Of a stretch of DNA of 64,000 bases, positions 37,600 to 47,348 are shown piece by piece. Position numbers and translations under genes: made by a program. Below the pieces are notes generated by a model. The model had not been told where the DNA came from. It did no database searches and was given only the letters and a program-made list of their open reading frames with translations. The stretch comes from Bradyrhizobium lupini (GTDB lineage Bacteria; Pseudomonadota; Alphaproteobacteria; Rhizobiales; Xanthobacteraceae), in contig NZ_CP162553.1 in assembly GCF_040939785.1 (NCBI RefSeq), forward strand, positions 1,860,001 through 1,924,000. Direction: 5' to 3'. Each line of letters begins with the position of its first letter. The stretch's first letter is position 1.

Positions 37600-39762
37600 T
37601 CAGCGCGACGCATCCAGGCGGAACGCGTTCTCGACAATTCGTAAGCCCACCTCGCCGCTCAGCGACATCAGCGATTCCGGATGGAATTGCACGCCGGCGA
37701 CCGGCAGGGTCTTGTGCTCGAGCGCCATGGCGACGCCGTCCTCGGTGCTGGCGGTGACGGATAGCACCTCCGGCATGCTGTCGCGCTCGACATACAGCGA
37801 GTGATAGCGGCCGATGACGATCTCGTTCGGCAGATTGCGCATCAGCCGCCCGCCACGTACCTGAACCCGCGAGGGCCGGCCATGGGCGGGATGCGTGAGC
37901 TGCCCGAGCTCGCCGCCGAAATACTCGCCGATCGCCTGGACGCCGAGGCAGACGCCGAACACCGGCAGCTTGTCCTCCAGCGCCGCGTCGATGGTCTTCT
38001 TGATCCCAAAATCCTCGGGCCTGCCCGGCCCTGGCGACAGCACCAGCAAATCCCACCGCTTCTGCTTGAGCATGTCGAGCGCATGCACATGGCGGACCAC
38101 GGTGACGTCGGCGCCGACCTGGCGGAAGTAATCGGCCAGCATATGGACGAAGCTGTCGTCATGGTCGATCAGCAGCACCCTCTTGCCGCTTCCGGTCGCA
38201 TCGGGCGCAAAGGCCGACAGCGGCTTCGGCGGATCACCGCGCAGCGCCTGGAATAGGGCGGCGGCCTTGACCTGGCATTCGCGGTCCTCGGCGGCGGGAT
38301 CGGAGTCGAACAGACAGGTGGCGCCGACACGCACTTCCGCGAGGCCCTCCTTCATCCGGATGGTCCGGATGGTGAGGCCGGTGTTGATGCTGCCGTCGAA
38401 ATTCACCGCCCCGATCGCGCCGGCATACCAGCGGCGGGGCGAGCGCTCGTGATCCTCGACGAACTGCATCGCCCAGAGTTTTGGTGCGCCAGTGACGGTG
38501 ACGGCCCAGGCGTGGGTGAGAAAGGCGTCGAGCGCATCGAAGCCGGGACGCAGCATGCCTTCGACATGGTCGACGGTGTGGAACAGTTTTGAATAGGTCT
38601 CGATCTGCCGGCGCGCCAGCACCTTGATGGTGCCGGGAACGCAGACGCGCGCCTTGTCGTTGCGGTCGACGTCGGTGCACATGTTGAGCTCGAACTCGTC
38701 CTTCTCGGAGTTCAGGAGCTGGCGGATCTGCTCGGCATCGCCGATCGCATCGGTACCGCGCGCGATCGTCCCCGAGATCGGGCAGGTCTCGACCCGGCGT
38801 CCGTCCGAGCGCACGAACATTTCCGGAGAGGCCGAGACGAGAAATTCGCCCTCGCCGAGATTCATCAGCGCGCCGTAGGGCGACGGATTGATGACACAGA
38901 GCCGCTGGAACACTTCCGCCGGCGAGCGGTCGCAGGGCTCGGCGAAGAGCTGCCCCGGCACCGCCTCGAACAGATCGCCACGCGCAAAGGCAGCGCGCGC
39001 GGTCTCGACAGTGGCCTGATATTCGCCGGGGGCGTGATCGGCAAAACCCTGGCGCGGTGTCTTGAGGTAGGGGCTCTCGGCGGTCTCGTGCGGCAGGCCC
39101 GCGGTGGACTTGCCCTTCCACGCGAAATCGTATGTGAGCACGACGCCGCGGCCGGTGGCGCGGTCATAGGCGAGCAGGCGATCGGGGACGTAGAGCACGA
39201 TGTCGCGCTGGTCGCTCTCGCGCGCGCGCTTCTGCACGAGGTCCTCGATCTGGAACACGAGATCGTAGGCGAAGGCGCCGAACAGGCCGAGCACGCCGTC
39301 GTCATTGGCGGAGAAAGCGGCGACGAGATCGCGCACCAGCGACATCACGCTGGCGCGCCGCGTGCGCTGGTCTTCGTCGATCGGGGCTTCGCCGCGGATG
39401 ATATGACCGGCAAGGCGCGTCGGCGTCGTCTCGGAGATCACGACGCAGGGTTCGCGCAAGACGTCGGCGAGGAAGGCGATCAGCACCTCCCCGCGCGCGT
39501 TCAGCGCTTCCAGCTTGAAATTGACGCCGGTGGTCTCGAGCTTGAGCGGCGGATCGGAGAAGCCGAGGTCAAAACTCTCGTAGCGGCCGGGCACGGTCGT
39601 GCCCGACGACAGCACCACGCCGCGGCGGCGGTCGAGCAGGCTGACGAGATCGTCGAGCCGGTTGGCGCCGCCGGAAAACTGTTCCGCCACGCGCGTGATC
39701 GCAAGCCCCGCGCGGGTCACGTAGTCGCTTCGAGCCGGAAGGGCAAAGACGGTCCTGTTCAT
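37600..39762 (-). CDS. trpE(G): Fused anthranilate synthase TrpE(G)
   Basis: This 720-residue fusion makes anthranilate from chorismate and glutamine, the first step of tryptophan synthesis. The TrpE part (about residues 1-500) includes the chorismate-binding end YAGAIGAVNFDGSINTGLTIRTIRM. The TrpG glutamine amidotransferase part (about 520-715) has VLLIDHDDSFVHMLADYF, the catalytic Cys in PVFGVCLGVQAIGEYFGG and the His/Glu region GVQFHPESLMS. Both active sites are intact. Fusion in one chain is known in Rhizobiales. A Trp-Trp leader peptide lies 115 bp upstream. Confidence 0.97.
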   Translation of the reverse strand: MNRTVFALPARSDYVTRAGLAITRVAEQFSGGANRLDDLVSLLDRRRGVVLSSGTTVPGRYESFDLGFSDPPLKLETTGVNFKLEALNARGEVLIAFLADVLREPCVVISETTPTRLAGHIIRGEAPIDEDQRTRRASVMSLVRDLVAAFSANDDGVLGLFGAFAYDLVFQIEDLVQKRARESDQRDIVLYVPDRLLAYDRATGRGVVLTYDFAWKGKSTAGLPHETAESPYLKTPRQGFADHAPGEYQATVETARAAFARGDLFEAVPGQLFAEPCDRSPAEVFQRLCVINPSPYGALMNLGEGEFLVSASPEMFVRSDGRRVETCPISGTIARGTDAIGDAEQIRQLLNSEKDEFELNMCTDVDRNDKARVCVPGTIKVLARRQIETYSKLFHTVDHVEGMLRPGFDALDAFLTHAWAVTVTGAPKLWAMQFVEDHERSPRRWYAGAIGAVNFDGSINTGLTIRTIRMKEGLAEVRVGATCLFDSDPAAEDRECQVKAAALFQALRGDPPKPLSAFAPDATGSGKRVLLIDHDDSFVHMLADYFRQVGADVTVVRHVHALDMLKQKRWDLLVLSPGPGRPEDFGIKKTIDAALEDKLPVFGVCLGVQAIGEYFGGELGQLTHPAHGRPSRVQVRGGRLMRNLPNEIVIGRYHSLYVERDSMPEVLSVTASTEDGVAMALEHKTLPVAGVQFHPESLMSLSGEVGLRIVENAFRLDASR

Positions 39763-39799
39763 GGGGTCCTCTTACGAAACTTGTCGAGGGAACGCCACA

Positions 39800-39925
39800 C
39801 AGGACAAACGATCAGGCCGCCGCACTGCGTGGGCGACCTCAGACGATTTTGGGAGAATAAATCGCACCGGCCACCTCTCAGGAGGTGCGCCACCAAAGAC
39901 GGGATGGGCGGACGGCGGTGCTCAT
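39800..39925 (-). ncRNA. trp attenuator leader RNA (possible rnTrpL sRNA)
   Basis: On the minus strand the leader runs from the trpL ATG to a hairpin. Segment 39889-39882 (CGCACCTC) can pair with GAGGTG (39877-39872) or, through its CGCACC part, with GGTGCG (39868-39863); these are mutually exclusive. A GGUCGCC...GGCGGCC hairpin (39838-39815) follows, with a weak U tract. This fits ribosome-mediated attenuation. In Sinorhizobium the attenuated RNA (rnTrpL) also works in trans; by analogy an RNA of roughly 110-125 nt is expected here. The 3' end is an estimate. Confidence 0.68.
39878..39925 (-). CDS. trpL: trp operon leader peptide
   Basis: The 15-codon frame encodes MSTAVRPSRLWWRTS with two adjacent Trp codons, then a stop, 115 bp upstream of trpE(G). 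Tandem Trp codons here are the usual attenuation sensor. With TTGACG (39961-39956) and GAGTAT (39937-39932) as promoter elements, transcription would begin at or close to the A of the ATG, so the message may be leaderless, as known for Sinorhizobium trpL. Confidence 0.82.
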   Translation of the reverse strand: MSTAVRPSRLWWRTS

Positions 39926-39931
39926 GGGCGG

Positions 39932-39961
39932 ATACTCACCATGGCGCGGGGACGACGTCAA
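39932..39961 (-). promoter_or_regulatory. Candidate trpL promoter
   Basis: Minus-strand TTGACG (39961-39956) and GAGTAT (39937-39932) are separated by 18 bp. Predicted initiation falls about at 39925, the first base of trpL. The -10 element is imperfect. Confidence 0.5.
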
Positions 39962-40076
39962 GGCTGGCTGGGCTGGCTGCTCAACGCCGATCACCACAGT
40001 CGTCCCGGCGAAGGCCGGGCAATTGCGCACCAGGCCGGGGCGACACTGAAATGGTAGCGCGACTGGCGCAGCACAC

Positions 40077-40751
40077 CTACCCCAGATGCTTCCTGAAAAA
40101 CTCCGTCGCCCTGCCCCAGGCGAGCTCGGCGGCTTCCCGGTCGTGCACGGCCTGGCGCTGCTCGTTGACGAAAGCGTGCTCGGCGTCATAGCGGAACAGC
40201 TCCAGCGACTTGCCGGCGGCCTTCATGGCCTTTTCGAAACCGTTGACCAGCTCCGGCGTGCACCAATCGTCCTTGTTGGCGAAATGGGCCTGAAGCGGGA
40301 TCTTGACGTCGGCGGGCTTGGCCGCCTGCTCTGGCGGGATGCCGTAGAACACCACGCCGGCGGCGAGCTCCGGCACATGCACCGCGCCGATGATGGTGAC
40401 GGCGCCGCCGAGGCAGAAGCCGGTCAGGCCCACCTTGGCGCCGTTGCGCGACAGATATTGCGTGGCGCCGCGCACCGTCTGCGTGGTGGCGTCCATGAAG
40501 TCGAGCGAGTTCATCTCTTTGCCGGCGGCGTCGGTGTCGTGATACGGCACCACCTTGCCCTTGTAGAGATCTGGCGCCAGCGCATCGAACCCGGCCAGCG
40601 CGAAGCGGTCGCAGAGGCCCTTGATCTGGTCCGAAAGGCCCCACCATTCTTGGATCACCACCACGCCCGGCGCGTTGCCGCGCGCGGCATTGGCGAGATA
40701 GCCCGATGCGTCCTTGCCGTCCGGGCGCTTGAAGGTGATGGCGGTTCCCAT
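40077..40751 (-). CDS. Dienelactone hydrolase family protein
   Basis: This 224-residue alpha/beta hydrolase has VGLTGFCLGGAVTIIGAVHVPEL, where the Cys (in place of Ser) is the nucleophile typical of dienelactone hydrolases, with Asp in NKDDWCTPELV and His in AEHAFVNEQR. The N-terminal VVVIQEWWGLSDQIKGLCDRFA is also typical. DLH hydrolyses dienelactones in chlorocatechol breakdown, but many members have other substrates. No catabolic cluster is nearby. Confidence 0.9.
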   Translation of the reverse strand: MGTAITFKRPDGKDASGYLANAARGNAPGVVVIQEWWGLSDQIKGLCDRFALAGFDALAPDLYKGKVVPYHDTDAAGKEMNSLDFMDATTQTVRGATQYLSRNGAKVGLTGFCLGGAVTIIGAVHVPELAAGVVFYGIPPEQAAKPADVKIPLQAHFANKDDWCTPELVNGFEKAMKAAGKSLELFRYDAEHAFVNEQRQAVHDREAAELAWGRATEFFRKHLG

Positions 40752-40845
40752 GGTGTCCTCCGACGAGTTTTTGGGGAGCGGTTGGCGGCATTTTGGCGTT
40801 TGAGCGGGCGATAGGCAATCGCGCCTGACAACACACTCTCGTGCC

Positions 40846-40872
40846 CAACAAAAAAGCCCCCTTGCGGGGGCC
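40846..40872 (-). terminator. Rho-independent terminator of the fbc operon
   Basis: On the minus strand GCCCCCGCAAGGGGGC is followed by TTTTTTGTT: a 6-bp G/C stem, a 4-base loop and a strong U run, 24 bp after the fbcH stop. Confidence 0.92.
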
Positions 40873-40895
40873 TCTTCATTCTCGCCTCGGGCCCC

Positions 40896-42966
40896 TCAGT
40901 GCGAGTCTGCCCAGACCTTCTTCTTGGTGAAGTACATCAGGCCGGCGAAGATGATCAGGAAGATGAACACCTGGAAACCGAGGCGCTTGCGCGCTTCCAT
41001 ATGCGGTTCGGCGGTCCACATCAGGAACGTGGTGACGTCCTTGGAATACTGCGCGACAGTGGTCGGCGAGCCGTCGTCATAGGTGACCTGGCCGTCGCTG
41101 AGCGGCTTCGGCATCTTGATGGCGTGGCCCGGGAAGTACTTGTTGTAGTAGGAGCCCTCCGGGATGGTCACACCTTCGGGCGCCTTGTCCTCAAAGCCCT
41201 GGAGCAGCGCCGAGACGTAGTCCGGACCCTGCTCCTGATACTGGGTGAAGAAGTCGACGATGAACATCGGGAAGCCGCGGCCGTAGGAACGCGCCTTGGT
41301 GATCAGCGACAGATCCGGCGGCGCCGCGCCGCCGTTCGCCGCACGCGCCGCCTGCTCGTTCGGGAATGGCGAGGGGAAATAATCCGCCGGCCGGCCCGCG
41401 CGTTCGAACATGTCGCCGGCGTCGTTCGGACCATCCTTGACCTTGTAGTCGGAGGCGAAGGCTGCAGCCTGCGCGACCGAATAGCCGGGACCGCCGGCTT
41501 CCGCGAGATTGCGGAAGGCGACGTAGGACAGGCCGTGACAGTTGGCGCAGACTTCCTTGTAGACCTTCAGGCCGCGTTGCAATGCGCCGCGATCGTACTT
41601 GCCGAACGGACCGGCGAACGACCATTTGTTGCCCGGCGGCTTGTCGCTGCCTTCGGAGGCGCGCGCTGTCGGCTGAGCCCGCAAACAACGCGCCCGCCAG
41701 CGCAAGCACGATCGCGCTCGACACCATCGGCGTCGACCTGCTCCCGGTTTTGGCCAGGACGGCATCCGAGATCGAGTTCGGCACCGGACGCGGCTTCTCG
41801 ATCCGCGAGAGCAGCGGCAGCACGATCAGGAAGTAGGCGAAATAGCAGAACGTCAGGACCCGGCCGGCGATCACATAGATGCCTTCCGGCGGCTGCGCGC
41901 CGAGATAGCCGAGCAGGATGCAGACCGCGACGAAGATCCAGAAGAACTGCTTGGCCAGCGGACGGTACTTCGACGACTTCGTCCTGGCGGCGTCGAGCCA
42001 GGGCAGGAAGCACAGGATGATGATCGCCGAGAACATCCCGATCACGCCCGCGAGCTTGTTCGGGATCGAGCGCAGGATCGCGTAGAAAGGCAGGTAATAC
42101 CATTCCGGCACGATGTGCGGCGGCGTCACGCCCGGGTTCGCCGGAATGTAATTGTCGGCGTCGCCGAGATAATTCGGCATGTAGAAGATGAACCAGGCGT
42201 AGAGCAGCATGAAGCAGGAGACGCCGAACATATCCTTGATGGTTGCATGCGGCGTGAACGGAACAGTGTCCTTTTCCGTCTTGGGCTCGACGCCATCAGG
42301 GTTGTTCTGGCCGGAGACATGCAGCGCCCAGACGTGGAGCACGACGACGCCCGCGATCAGGAACGGCAGTAGATAGTGCAGCGAGAAGAAGCGGTTCAGC
42401 GTCGGGTTGCCGACCGAATAGCCGCCCCACAAGAGCGTCACGATGCTCTCGCCGACATAGGGGATGGCGGAGAACAGATTGGTGATGACGGTGGCGCCCC
42501 AGAAGCTCATCTGGCCCCACGGCAGCACGTAGCCCATGAAGCCCGTCGCCATCATCAGGAGGTAGATGATGACGCCAAGGATCCACAGCACCTCGCGCGG
42601 CTCCTTGTAGGAGCCGTAATAGAGGCCGCGCAGCATGTGGACGTAGACAGCGACGAAGAACATCGAGGCGCCGACGGCATGCATGTTGCGCAGCAGCCAG
42701 CCGTAATTGACGTCACGGACGAGCAGCTCGACCGACTTGAAGGCGAGGTCGGCATGCGGCGTGTAGTGCATCGCCAGGATCACGCCGGTCAGGATCTGGA
42801 TCCCCAGCATGAAGGAGAGGATGGCGCCGAAGGTCCACCAATAGTTCAGGTTGCGCGGGGTGGGATAGACCACGAAGGAGGAGTGCATGAGGCCGAGGAT
42901 CGGCAGACGTCGCTCGATCCATTGCAGGGCCGGATTGCTCGGCTGGTAGTCGGATGGTCCGCTCAT
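40896..42966 (-). CDS. fbcH: Cytochrome b/c1 fusion precursor, frameshifted at the junction
   Basis: In Bradyrhizobium, FbcH is made as one polypeptide and cleaved into cytochrome b and cytochrome c1 of the bc1 complex. The first frame (from the ATG at 42966) holds cytochrome b with its haem helices and the quinol-site [14 protein letters not shown]. The second frame holds c1 with the haem motif CANCH (in [17 protein letters not shown]) and a C-terminal membrane anchor ([21 protein letters not shown]). The break is at 41659-41666, in a run of alternating GC. Adding one GC gives [13 protein letters not shown] and 690 residues. Frame loss is most likely an error in the GC run, because both halves are intact. 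Confidence 0.94.
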
Positions 42967-43028
42967 GATGCGATCCTGAGGAAATAATACGACGAGACGG
43001 CGCGAAGCTTCGGACGAGGGCCCGAAGC

Positions 43029-43559
43029 TCAGCCGATCTGGATTTTGGTGTCGGAAACGAACTGGTACGGCGGCACCGGCAGGTTCGCGGGCGCGGGCCC
43101 CTGGCGGATGCGGCCGGACGAATCGTACTGCGAACCATGGCAGGGGCAGAAGAACCCGTCGTAATTGCCTTCATGGGCGATCGGGATGCAGCCGAGATGG
43201 GTGCAGATGCCGATCACGACCAGCCACTGCTCATGGCCGGACTTGACCCGGGCCTCGTCGGACTGCGGATCGGGCAGGCTCGCCACGTTGACGGCGCGCG
43301 CCTCGTCGATCTGCTTCTTGGTGCGGTGGCTGATATAGATCGGCTTGCCGCGCCAGAACACCTTGATGTCCTGCCCCTCGGCAACCGGGCTGAGATCGAC
43401 CTCGATCGGCGCACCAGCGGCGATGGTCGACGCATCAGGATTCATTTGGGAGATAAAGGGCCAGAGCGCGGCTGCGCCCCCTACTGCTGCAGCTGCCCCC
43501 GTTGCAACGAATAAGAAATCACGGCGTGTCGGATGGTCCGCCGAAGACGCTGTCGTCAC
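43029..43559 (-). CDS. fbcF: Rieske iron-sulfur subunit of the bc1 complex
   Basis: This 176-residue protein carries the 2Fe-2S ligands in CTHLGCIP and CPCHGSQYD. The N-terminus [25 protein letters not shown] is a Tat-type signal anchor. It passes electrons from quinol to cytochrome c1. The GTG start at 43559 is the only reasonable one. The gene precedes fbcH by 62 bp in the same direction, as in the known fbcFH operon. Confidence 0.96.
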   Translation of the reverse strand: MTTASSADHPTRRDFLFVATGAAAAVGGAAALWPFISQMNPDASTIAAGAPIEVDLSPVAEGQDIKVFWRGKPIYISHRTKKQIDEARAVNVASLPDPQSDEARVKSGHEQWLVVIGICTHLGCIPIAHEGNYDGFFCPCHGSQYDSSGRIRQGPAPANLPVPPYQFVSDTKIQIG

Positions 43560-43837
43560 GATTCCAACCCTTTCTTCTTATGCAGCCGGCGGAACCGCTC
43601 CGGGAGCCCCCAAGGTCCCCGGAACAGCCTGCCGGCGCCCGCGGCCCCCCGCGGCGGCAGAACTTCGCGTGCCCCCACCAAAACAAGGCGAAAACAGCAG
43701 TCCAGAATCGTTCTATTGGCACCCTTGCCGGGCGAGCGCAAGCCCGCTATCGGCGCGGGAGCGTGCAATGCACGAATTCCGCGGCCAGCGATGTTTTATT
43801 GAGACATTTCCGGCCCGCACCGAACCCGGCACCGCCC

Positions 43838-44296
43838 ATGCAGATAGCGCTTTTCCAACCCGACATCCCCCAGAACACCGGCACGATTCTCAGGCTCTGC
43901 GCCTGTCTGGGCATGGCCGCCCATATCATCGAACCGGCGGGCTTCCCGGTCTCCGACCGGCATTTCCGCAGGGCGGGAATGGACTACCTCGATCAGGTCA
44001 GCATCGTCAGGCATGACTCCTGGTCAAAGTTCGAGCAATGGCGGGCGGCGCAAGGCGCTCGCCTGCTGCTGTTCACCACCAAGGGGGCGACCGACTACCG
44101 CGATTTCCGTTACCAGACGGCGGACATCCTGCTATTCGGGCGCGAGAGCGCCGGCGTCACCGAGGCGGTGGTCGAGGCGGCGGACGCGCGGCTGGTGATC
44201 CCGATCGCTCCGGGGCTGAGGTCGCTCAATGTCGCCATGACCGCGGCGATGGCCGCAGGCGAAGCGCTGCGGCAGCTCCGGAACCCGCAAGTTTAA
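43838..44296 (+). CDS. trmL: tRNA (cytidine/uridine-34-2'-O)-methyltransferase
   Basis: This 152-residue SPOUT methyltransferase modifies the wobble base of leucine tRNAs. It begins MQIALFQPDIPQNTGTILRLCACLG and contains DILLFGRESAGVTEAVVEAAD and VIPIAPGLRSLNVAMTAAMAAGEALRQ, the knot region. I chose the ATG at 43838; upstream in-frame text is Pro-rich noise and unlike the family. Confidence 0.94.
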   Translation: MQIALFQPDIPQNTGTILRLCACLGMAAHIIEPAGFPVSDRHFRRAGMDYLDQVSIVRHDSWSKFEQWRAAQGARLLLFTTKGATDYRDFRYQTADILLFGRESAGVTEAVVEAADARLVIPIAPGLRSLNVAMTAAMAAGEALRQLRNPQV

Positions 44297-44314
44297 TATG
44301 TTGAGGAGAGACGG

Positions 44315-44947
44315 TTGAGTTACGCGGTCAAGGAAATCTTCCTGACCTTGCAAGGCGAAGGCGCCCATGCCGGGCGCGCGTCCGTGTTTTGCCGTTTTGC
44401 CGGCTGCAACCTCTGGAGCGGGCGCGAGGCCGACCGTCAGGAGGCCACTTGCAAATTCTGCGACACCGATTTCGTCGGCACCAACGGCACCCTCGGCGGT
44501 CGCTATGGCTCGGCCGCGGAACTCGCAGACACCATCGCCGCGCAATGGACAGCCTCCACCGACAACCGCTATGTGGTGCTCACCGGCGGCGAGCCGCTGC
44601 TCCAGGTCGATACCGCGCTGGTCGACGCGCTCCATGCCCGCGGCTTCGAGATCGGCGTCGAGACCAACGGCACCATCGCCCCGCCCGAGGGGCTCGACTG
44701 GATCTGCGTCAGCCCAAAGGGCGGCAGCGATCTGGTGGTCCGGCGTGGCCACGAACTGAAGCTAGTCTATCCGCAGCCGCTCGCCATGCCGGACGCCTTC
44801 GCGGATCTCGCCTTCGAGCGCTTCTCGTTGCAGCCGATGGACGGGCCCGAGGTCGCCCAAAACACCGCGGGCGCCATCGACTATTGCCTCAATCATCCGC
44901 AATGGCGGCTCAGCGTGCAGACGCATAAGTCGCTTGGTATCAGATAG
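44315..44947 (+). CDS. queE: 7-carboxy-7-deazaguanine synthase
   Basis: QueE makes the 7-deazaguanine core in queuosine synthesis. The radical SAM cluster is the CX14CX2C variant starting at CNLW and ending CKFCDTDF (about residues 31-50), typical of one QueE subgroup. VVLTGGEPLLQVDTALV and GVETNGTIAPPEGLDWICVSPK follow. Length is 210 residues. The start is TTG at 44315 behind GGAGAG. It is followed by queD at 17 bp. Confidence 0.95.
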   Translation: MSYAVKEIFLTLQGEGAHAGRASVFCRFAGCNLWSGREADRQEATCKFCDTDFVGTNGTLGGRYGSAAELADTIAAQWTASTDNRYVVLTGGEPLLQVDTALVDALHARGFEIGVETNGTIAPPEGLDWICVSPKGGSDLVVRRGHELKLVYPQPLAMPDAFADLAFERFSLQPMDGPEVAQNTAGAIDYCLNHPQWRLSVQTHKSLGIR

Positions 44948-44964
44948 GATTGGTTTTCGAACAG

Positions 44965-45330
44965 ATGTGGGAATTGACGAAATCGTTTCGCTTCGAGGCG
45001 GCGCACTCATTGTCGGGAACGACATTCGGCGCGGCCAGCGAAGAGATCCACGGCCACTCCTTCCGCGCCGAGGTGACGCTGCGCGGCACGCCCGATCCCA
45101 AAACCGGCATGGTGGTCGATCTCGGCCTGGTCCAGCGCGCCATCGAGGATGTGCGCATGACGCTGGATCACAAGTACCTCAACAAGATCGAGGCGCTGGG
45201 CACACCGACGCTGGAAAACCTCTCGCGCTTCGTCTGGGAGCGGCTGGCCCCTATCGGCAAGCTCACCCGCGTCAGCATCCATCGCGACAGTTGCAACGAG
45301 AGCTGCACCTATTACGGTCCGCAGGGCTGA
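44965..45330 (+). CDS. queD: 6-carboxytetrahydropterin synthase
   Basis: QueD converts dihydroneopterin triphosphate to 6-carboxytetrahydropterin, the substrate of QueE. The tunnel-fold zinc histidines are in FRFEAAHSL and [11 protein letters not shown]. The C-terminal [15 protein letters not shown] ends with the substrate-binding residues. ATG at 44965 is preferred; a TTG at 44950 is possible. It lies between queE and hemF. Confidence 0.94.
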   Translation: MWELTKSFRFEAAHSLSGTTFGAASEEIHGHSFRAEVTLRGTPDPKTGMVVDLGLVQRAIEDVRMTLDHKYLNKIEALGTPTLENLSRFVWERLAPIGKLTRVSIHRDSCNESCTYYGPQG

Positions 45331-45334
45331 CGGA

Positions 45335-46234
45335 ATGACATCCACATTGGACCCGAGCTCGATCGAAGACCGCAAGACGCGCGCACGCGCCTGGTTCGAA
45401 GCCTTGCGCGACGACATCTGCGCGAGCTTCGAGCGGCTGGAGGACGATGCCCCCGAGAGCCTTTATCCCGGTGAGGCCGGCCGCTTCAAACGCACACCCT
45501 GGCAGCGCACCGATCATACCGGCGCGGCCGGCGGCGGCGGCGTGATGTCGATGATGTCCGGCCGCCTGTTCGAGAAGGTCGGCGTGCATTGCTCCACCGT
45601 GCACGGCGAATTCGCACCAGAGTTTCGCGCGCAAATTCCGGGCGCGGCGGACGACCCGAAGTTCTGGGCCTCCGGCATCTCGCTGATTGCGCATCTGCGC
45701 AATCCGCACGTGCCGGCGGTGCACATGAACACGCGCTTCGTCGTCACCACCAAAGCCTGGTTCGGCGGCGGCGCCGATCTTACGCCGGTGCTCGACCGCC
45801 GGCGCACGCAGGACGATGCCGATAGCATCGCCTTCCACGCCGCAATGAAACAGGCCTGCACGCAGCCGAACGGCATCGCCGATTACGACAAGTACAAGAA
45901 GTGGTGCGACGAGTATTTCCACCTGCCGCACCGCAAAGAGGCGCGCGGCATCGGCGGCATCTTCTACGACTGGCACGACAGCGGCGACTGGGACGCCGAC
46001 CTCGCCTTCACCCGGGATGTCGGCCGCGCCTTCCTGAAGGTCTATCCCGACATCGTGCGGCGCAATTTCGCGACAAGCTGGACCGCGGAGGATCGCGAGG
46101 AGCAATTGATCCGGCGCGGCCGCTATGTCGAGTTCAACCTGCTCTACGACCGCGGCACCATCTTCGGTCTCAAGACCGGCGGCAATGTGGATTCGATCCT
46201 GTCGTCGCTGCCACCGGTGGTGAAATGGCCATGA
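45335..46234 (+). CDS. hemF: Oxygen-dependent coproporphyrinogen III oxidase
   Basis: HemF decarboxylates coproporphyrinogen III to protoporphyrinogen IX in haem synthesis with O2. The 299-residue protein contains [57 protein letters not shown] and [22 protein letters not shown], which are strongly conserved. It starts 4 bp after the queD stop, suggesting one operon. Confidence 0.97.
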   Translation: MTSTLDPSSIEDRKTRARAWFEALRDDICASFERLEDDAPESLYPGEAGRFKRTPWQRTDHTGAAGGGGVMSMMSGRLFEKVGVHCSTVHGEFAPEFRAQIPGAADDPKFWASGISLIAHLRNPHVPAVHMNTRFVVTTKAWFGGGADLTPVLDRRRTQDDADSIAFHAAMKQACTQPNGIADYDKYKKWCDEYFHLPHRKEARGIGGIFYDWHDSGDWDADLAFTRDVGRAFLKVYPDIVRRNFATSWTAEDREEQLIRRGRYVEFNLLYDRGTIFGLKTGGNVDSILSSLPPVVKWP

Positions 46235-46977
46235 CGACGATGAAGCCCGCAATGAGACCGCTGCCGCGCGCCATGCTGATCGACATGGACGACACCATCC
46301 TGTCGGCCTATGCGCGGCCCGAGATCGCCTGGAACACGATCACAGCGGAGTTCGCCGAGGAACTCGCGCCGCTGCCGCCGCAACTGGTCGCGAGCACCGT
46401 CCTGGCCTTCGCGAAGAATTTCTGGGCCAATGCGGACGCTTCGTGGCGGCTCAAGCTCGCCGAAGCCCGGCACCTCACCGTCAAGGGCGGTTTCGCCTCG
46501 CTCGCAGCCGCCGGTCATCGCGCCCTGCCCGACGACCTCGCCATTCGCCTGGCCGACCGCTTCACCGCCTATCGCGAGGAGGAGATGTTCGTCTTCCCCG
46601 GCGCGCATGACGCTATCGACAGGCTCAAGGCGCTCGGCATCAAGCTCGCATTGGTGACCAACGGCGCCGCCGACACCCAGCGCGCCAAGGTGGAGCGCTT
46701 CGAGCTGGCGCATCGCTTCCACCACATCCAGATCGAGGGCGAGCACGGCTTCGGCAAGCCCGAGGAGCGCGCCTATCTGCACGCGATGGAGGCGCTCGGC
46801 GTCACCGCAAGAGACACCTGGATGATCGGCGACAATCTGGAATGGGAAGTCGTGACGCCGCAGCGTCTCGGCATCTACTCGATCTGGATCGACGTGCATG
46901 GCGACGGCCTGCCCGAAGGCTCGATCGTCAAGCCCGACCGCATCATCCGCTCGCTGACAGAACTGGTGCCGGACTGA
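46225..46977 (+). CDS. HAD-superfamily phosphatase
   Basis: This 250-residue protein has the motif I nucleophile [14 protein letters not shown] near residue 16, motif [21 protein letters not shown] and motif [45 protein letters not shown]. The layout is that of YjjG/subclass I HAD hydrolases acting on sugar or nucleoside phosphates. The ATG at 46225 overlaps the hemF stop by 10 bp, so translation is probably coupled. Confidence 0.9.
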   Translation: MAMTTMKPAMRPLPRAMLIDMDDTILSAYARPEIAWNTITAEFAEELAPLPPQLVASTVLAFAKNFWANADASWRLKLAEARHLTVKGGFASLAAAGHRALPDDLAIRLADRFTAYREEEMFVFPGAHDAIDRLKALGIKLALVTNGAADTQRAKVERFELAHRFHHIQIEGEHGFGKPEERAYLHAMEALGVTARDTWMIGDNLEWEVVTPQRLGIYSIWIDVHGDGLPEGSIVKPDRIIRSLTELVPD

Positions 46978-47348
46978 CTGCAATCGGGGTGCGCAAACAA
47001 AAACGTCGAAAACAACCCCATGCACAGTAGACGGCCGCAGCAAAATCAAGGACTTGCGGCAAGCGCAAACTGCGGATCTGACGAAATCATTTGCGCCGTC
47101 GGGCAAAACAGGCGCATGGTGTGATGGTCGCGACGCACGGGACGGAAGAGCCCTTGTGCCATCCATCGAACAGGCACCATTGCCTCTCGTGATGGGATCG
47201 CTCCGGCCTAAAGCTCTCTGATCGACGTTTCAGCAGTCTGGCCGGCGGATGCGCGCTACCGCAACACATCCACTGACCGAGTAGCCCGTGATCGGCATGT
47301 CATGCCGGTTTGCTAGCTTCGCCGTCAATCAACCCGAAAGGACCATCC
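46978..47348. other. Intergenic region holding a dispersed repeat
   Basis: No gene is supported in these 371 bases. It contains repeat copy 2 (46991-47031). The remainder has no recognised feature except a purine-rich AACCCGAAAGGA before the DUF2158 start. Confidence 0.5.
46991..47031. repeat. Dispersed repeat, copy 2 (AACCCCATGCACAGT type)
   Basis: CGCAAACAAAAACGTCGAAA followed by ACAACCCCATGCACAGTAG corresponds to copy 1 at 8546-8600 in the same orientation, with a few single-base differences. Two copies 38 kb apart show a genome-wide family. Confidence 0.75.

Noticed and set aside
41191..41690. Arg-rich C-terminal tail of the cytochrome b frame
   Set aside because: It is the out-of-frame reading of cytochrome c1, which is present in full in the adjacent frame.
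44950..44964. TTG start five codons earlier for queD
   Set aside because: Possible, but the ATG at 44965 matches the usual start of the family ([16 protein letters not shown]).
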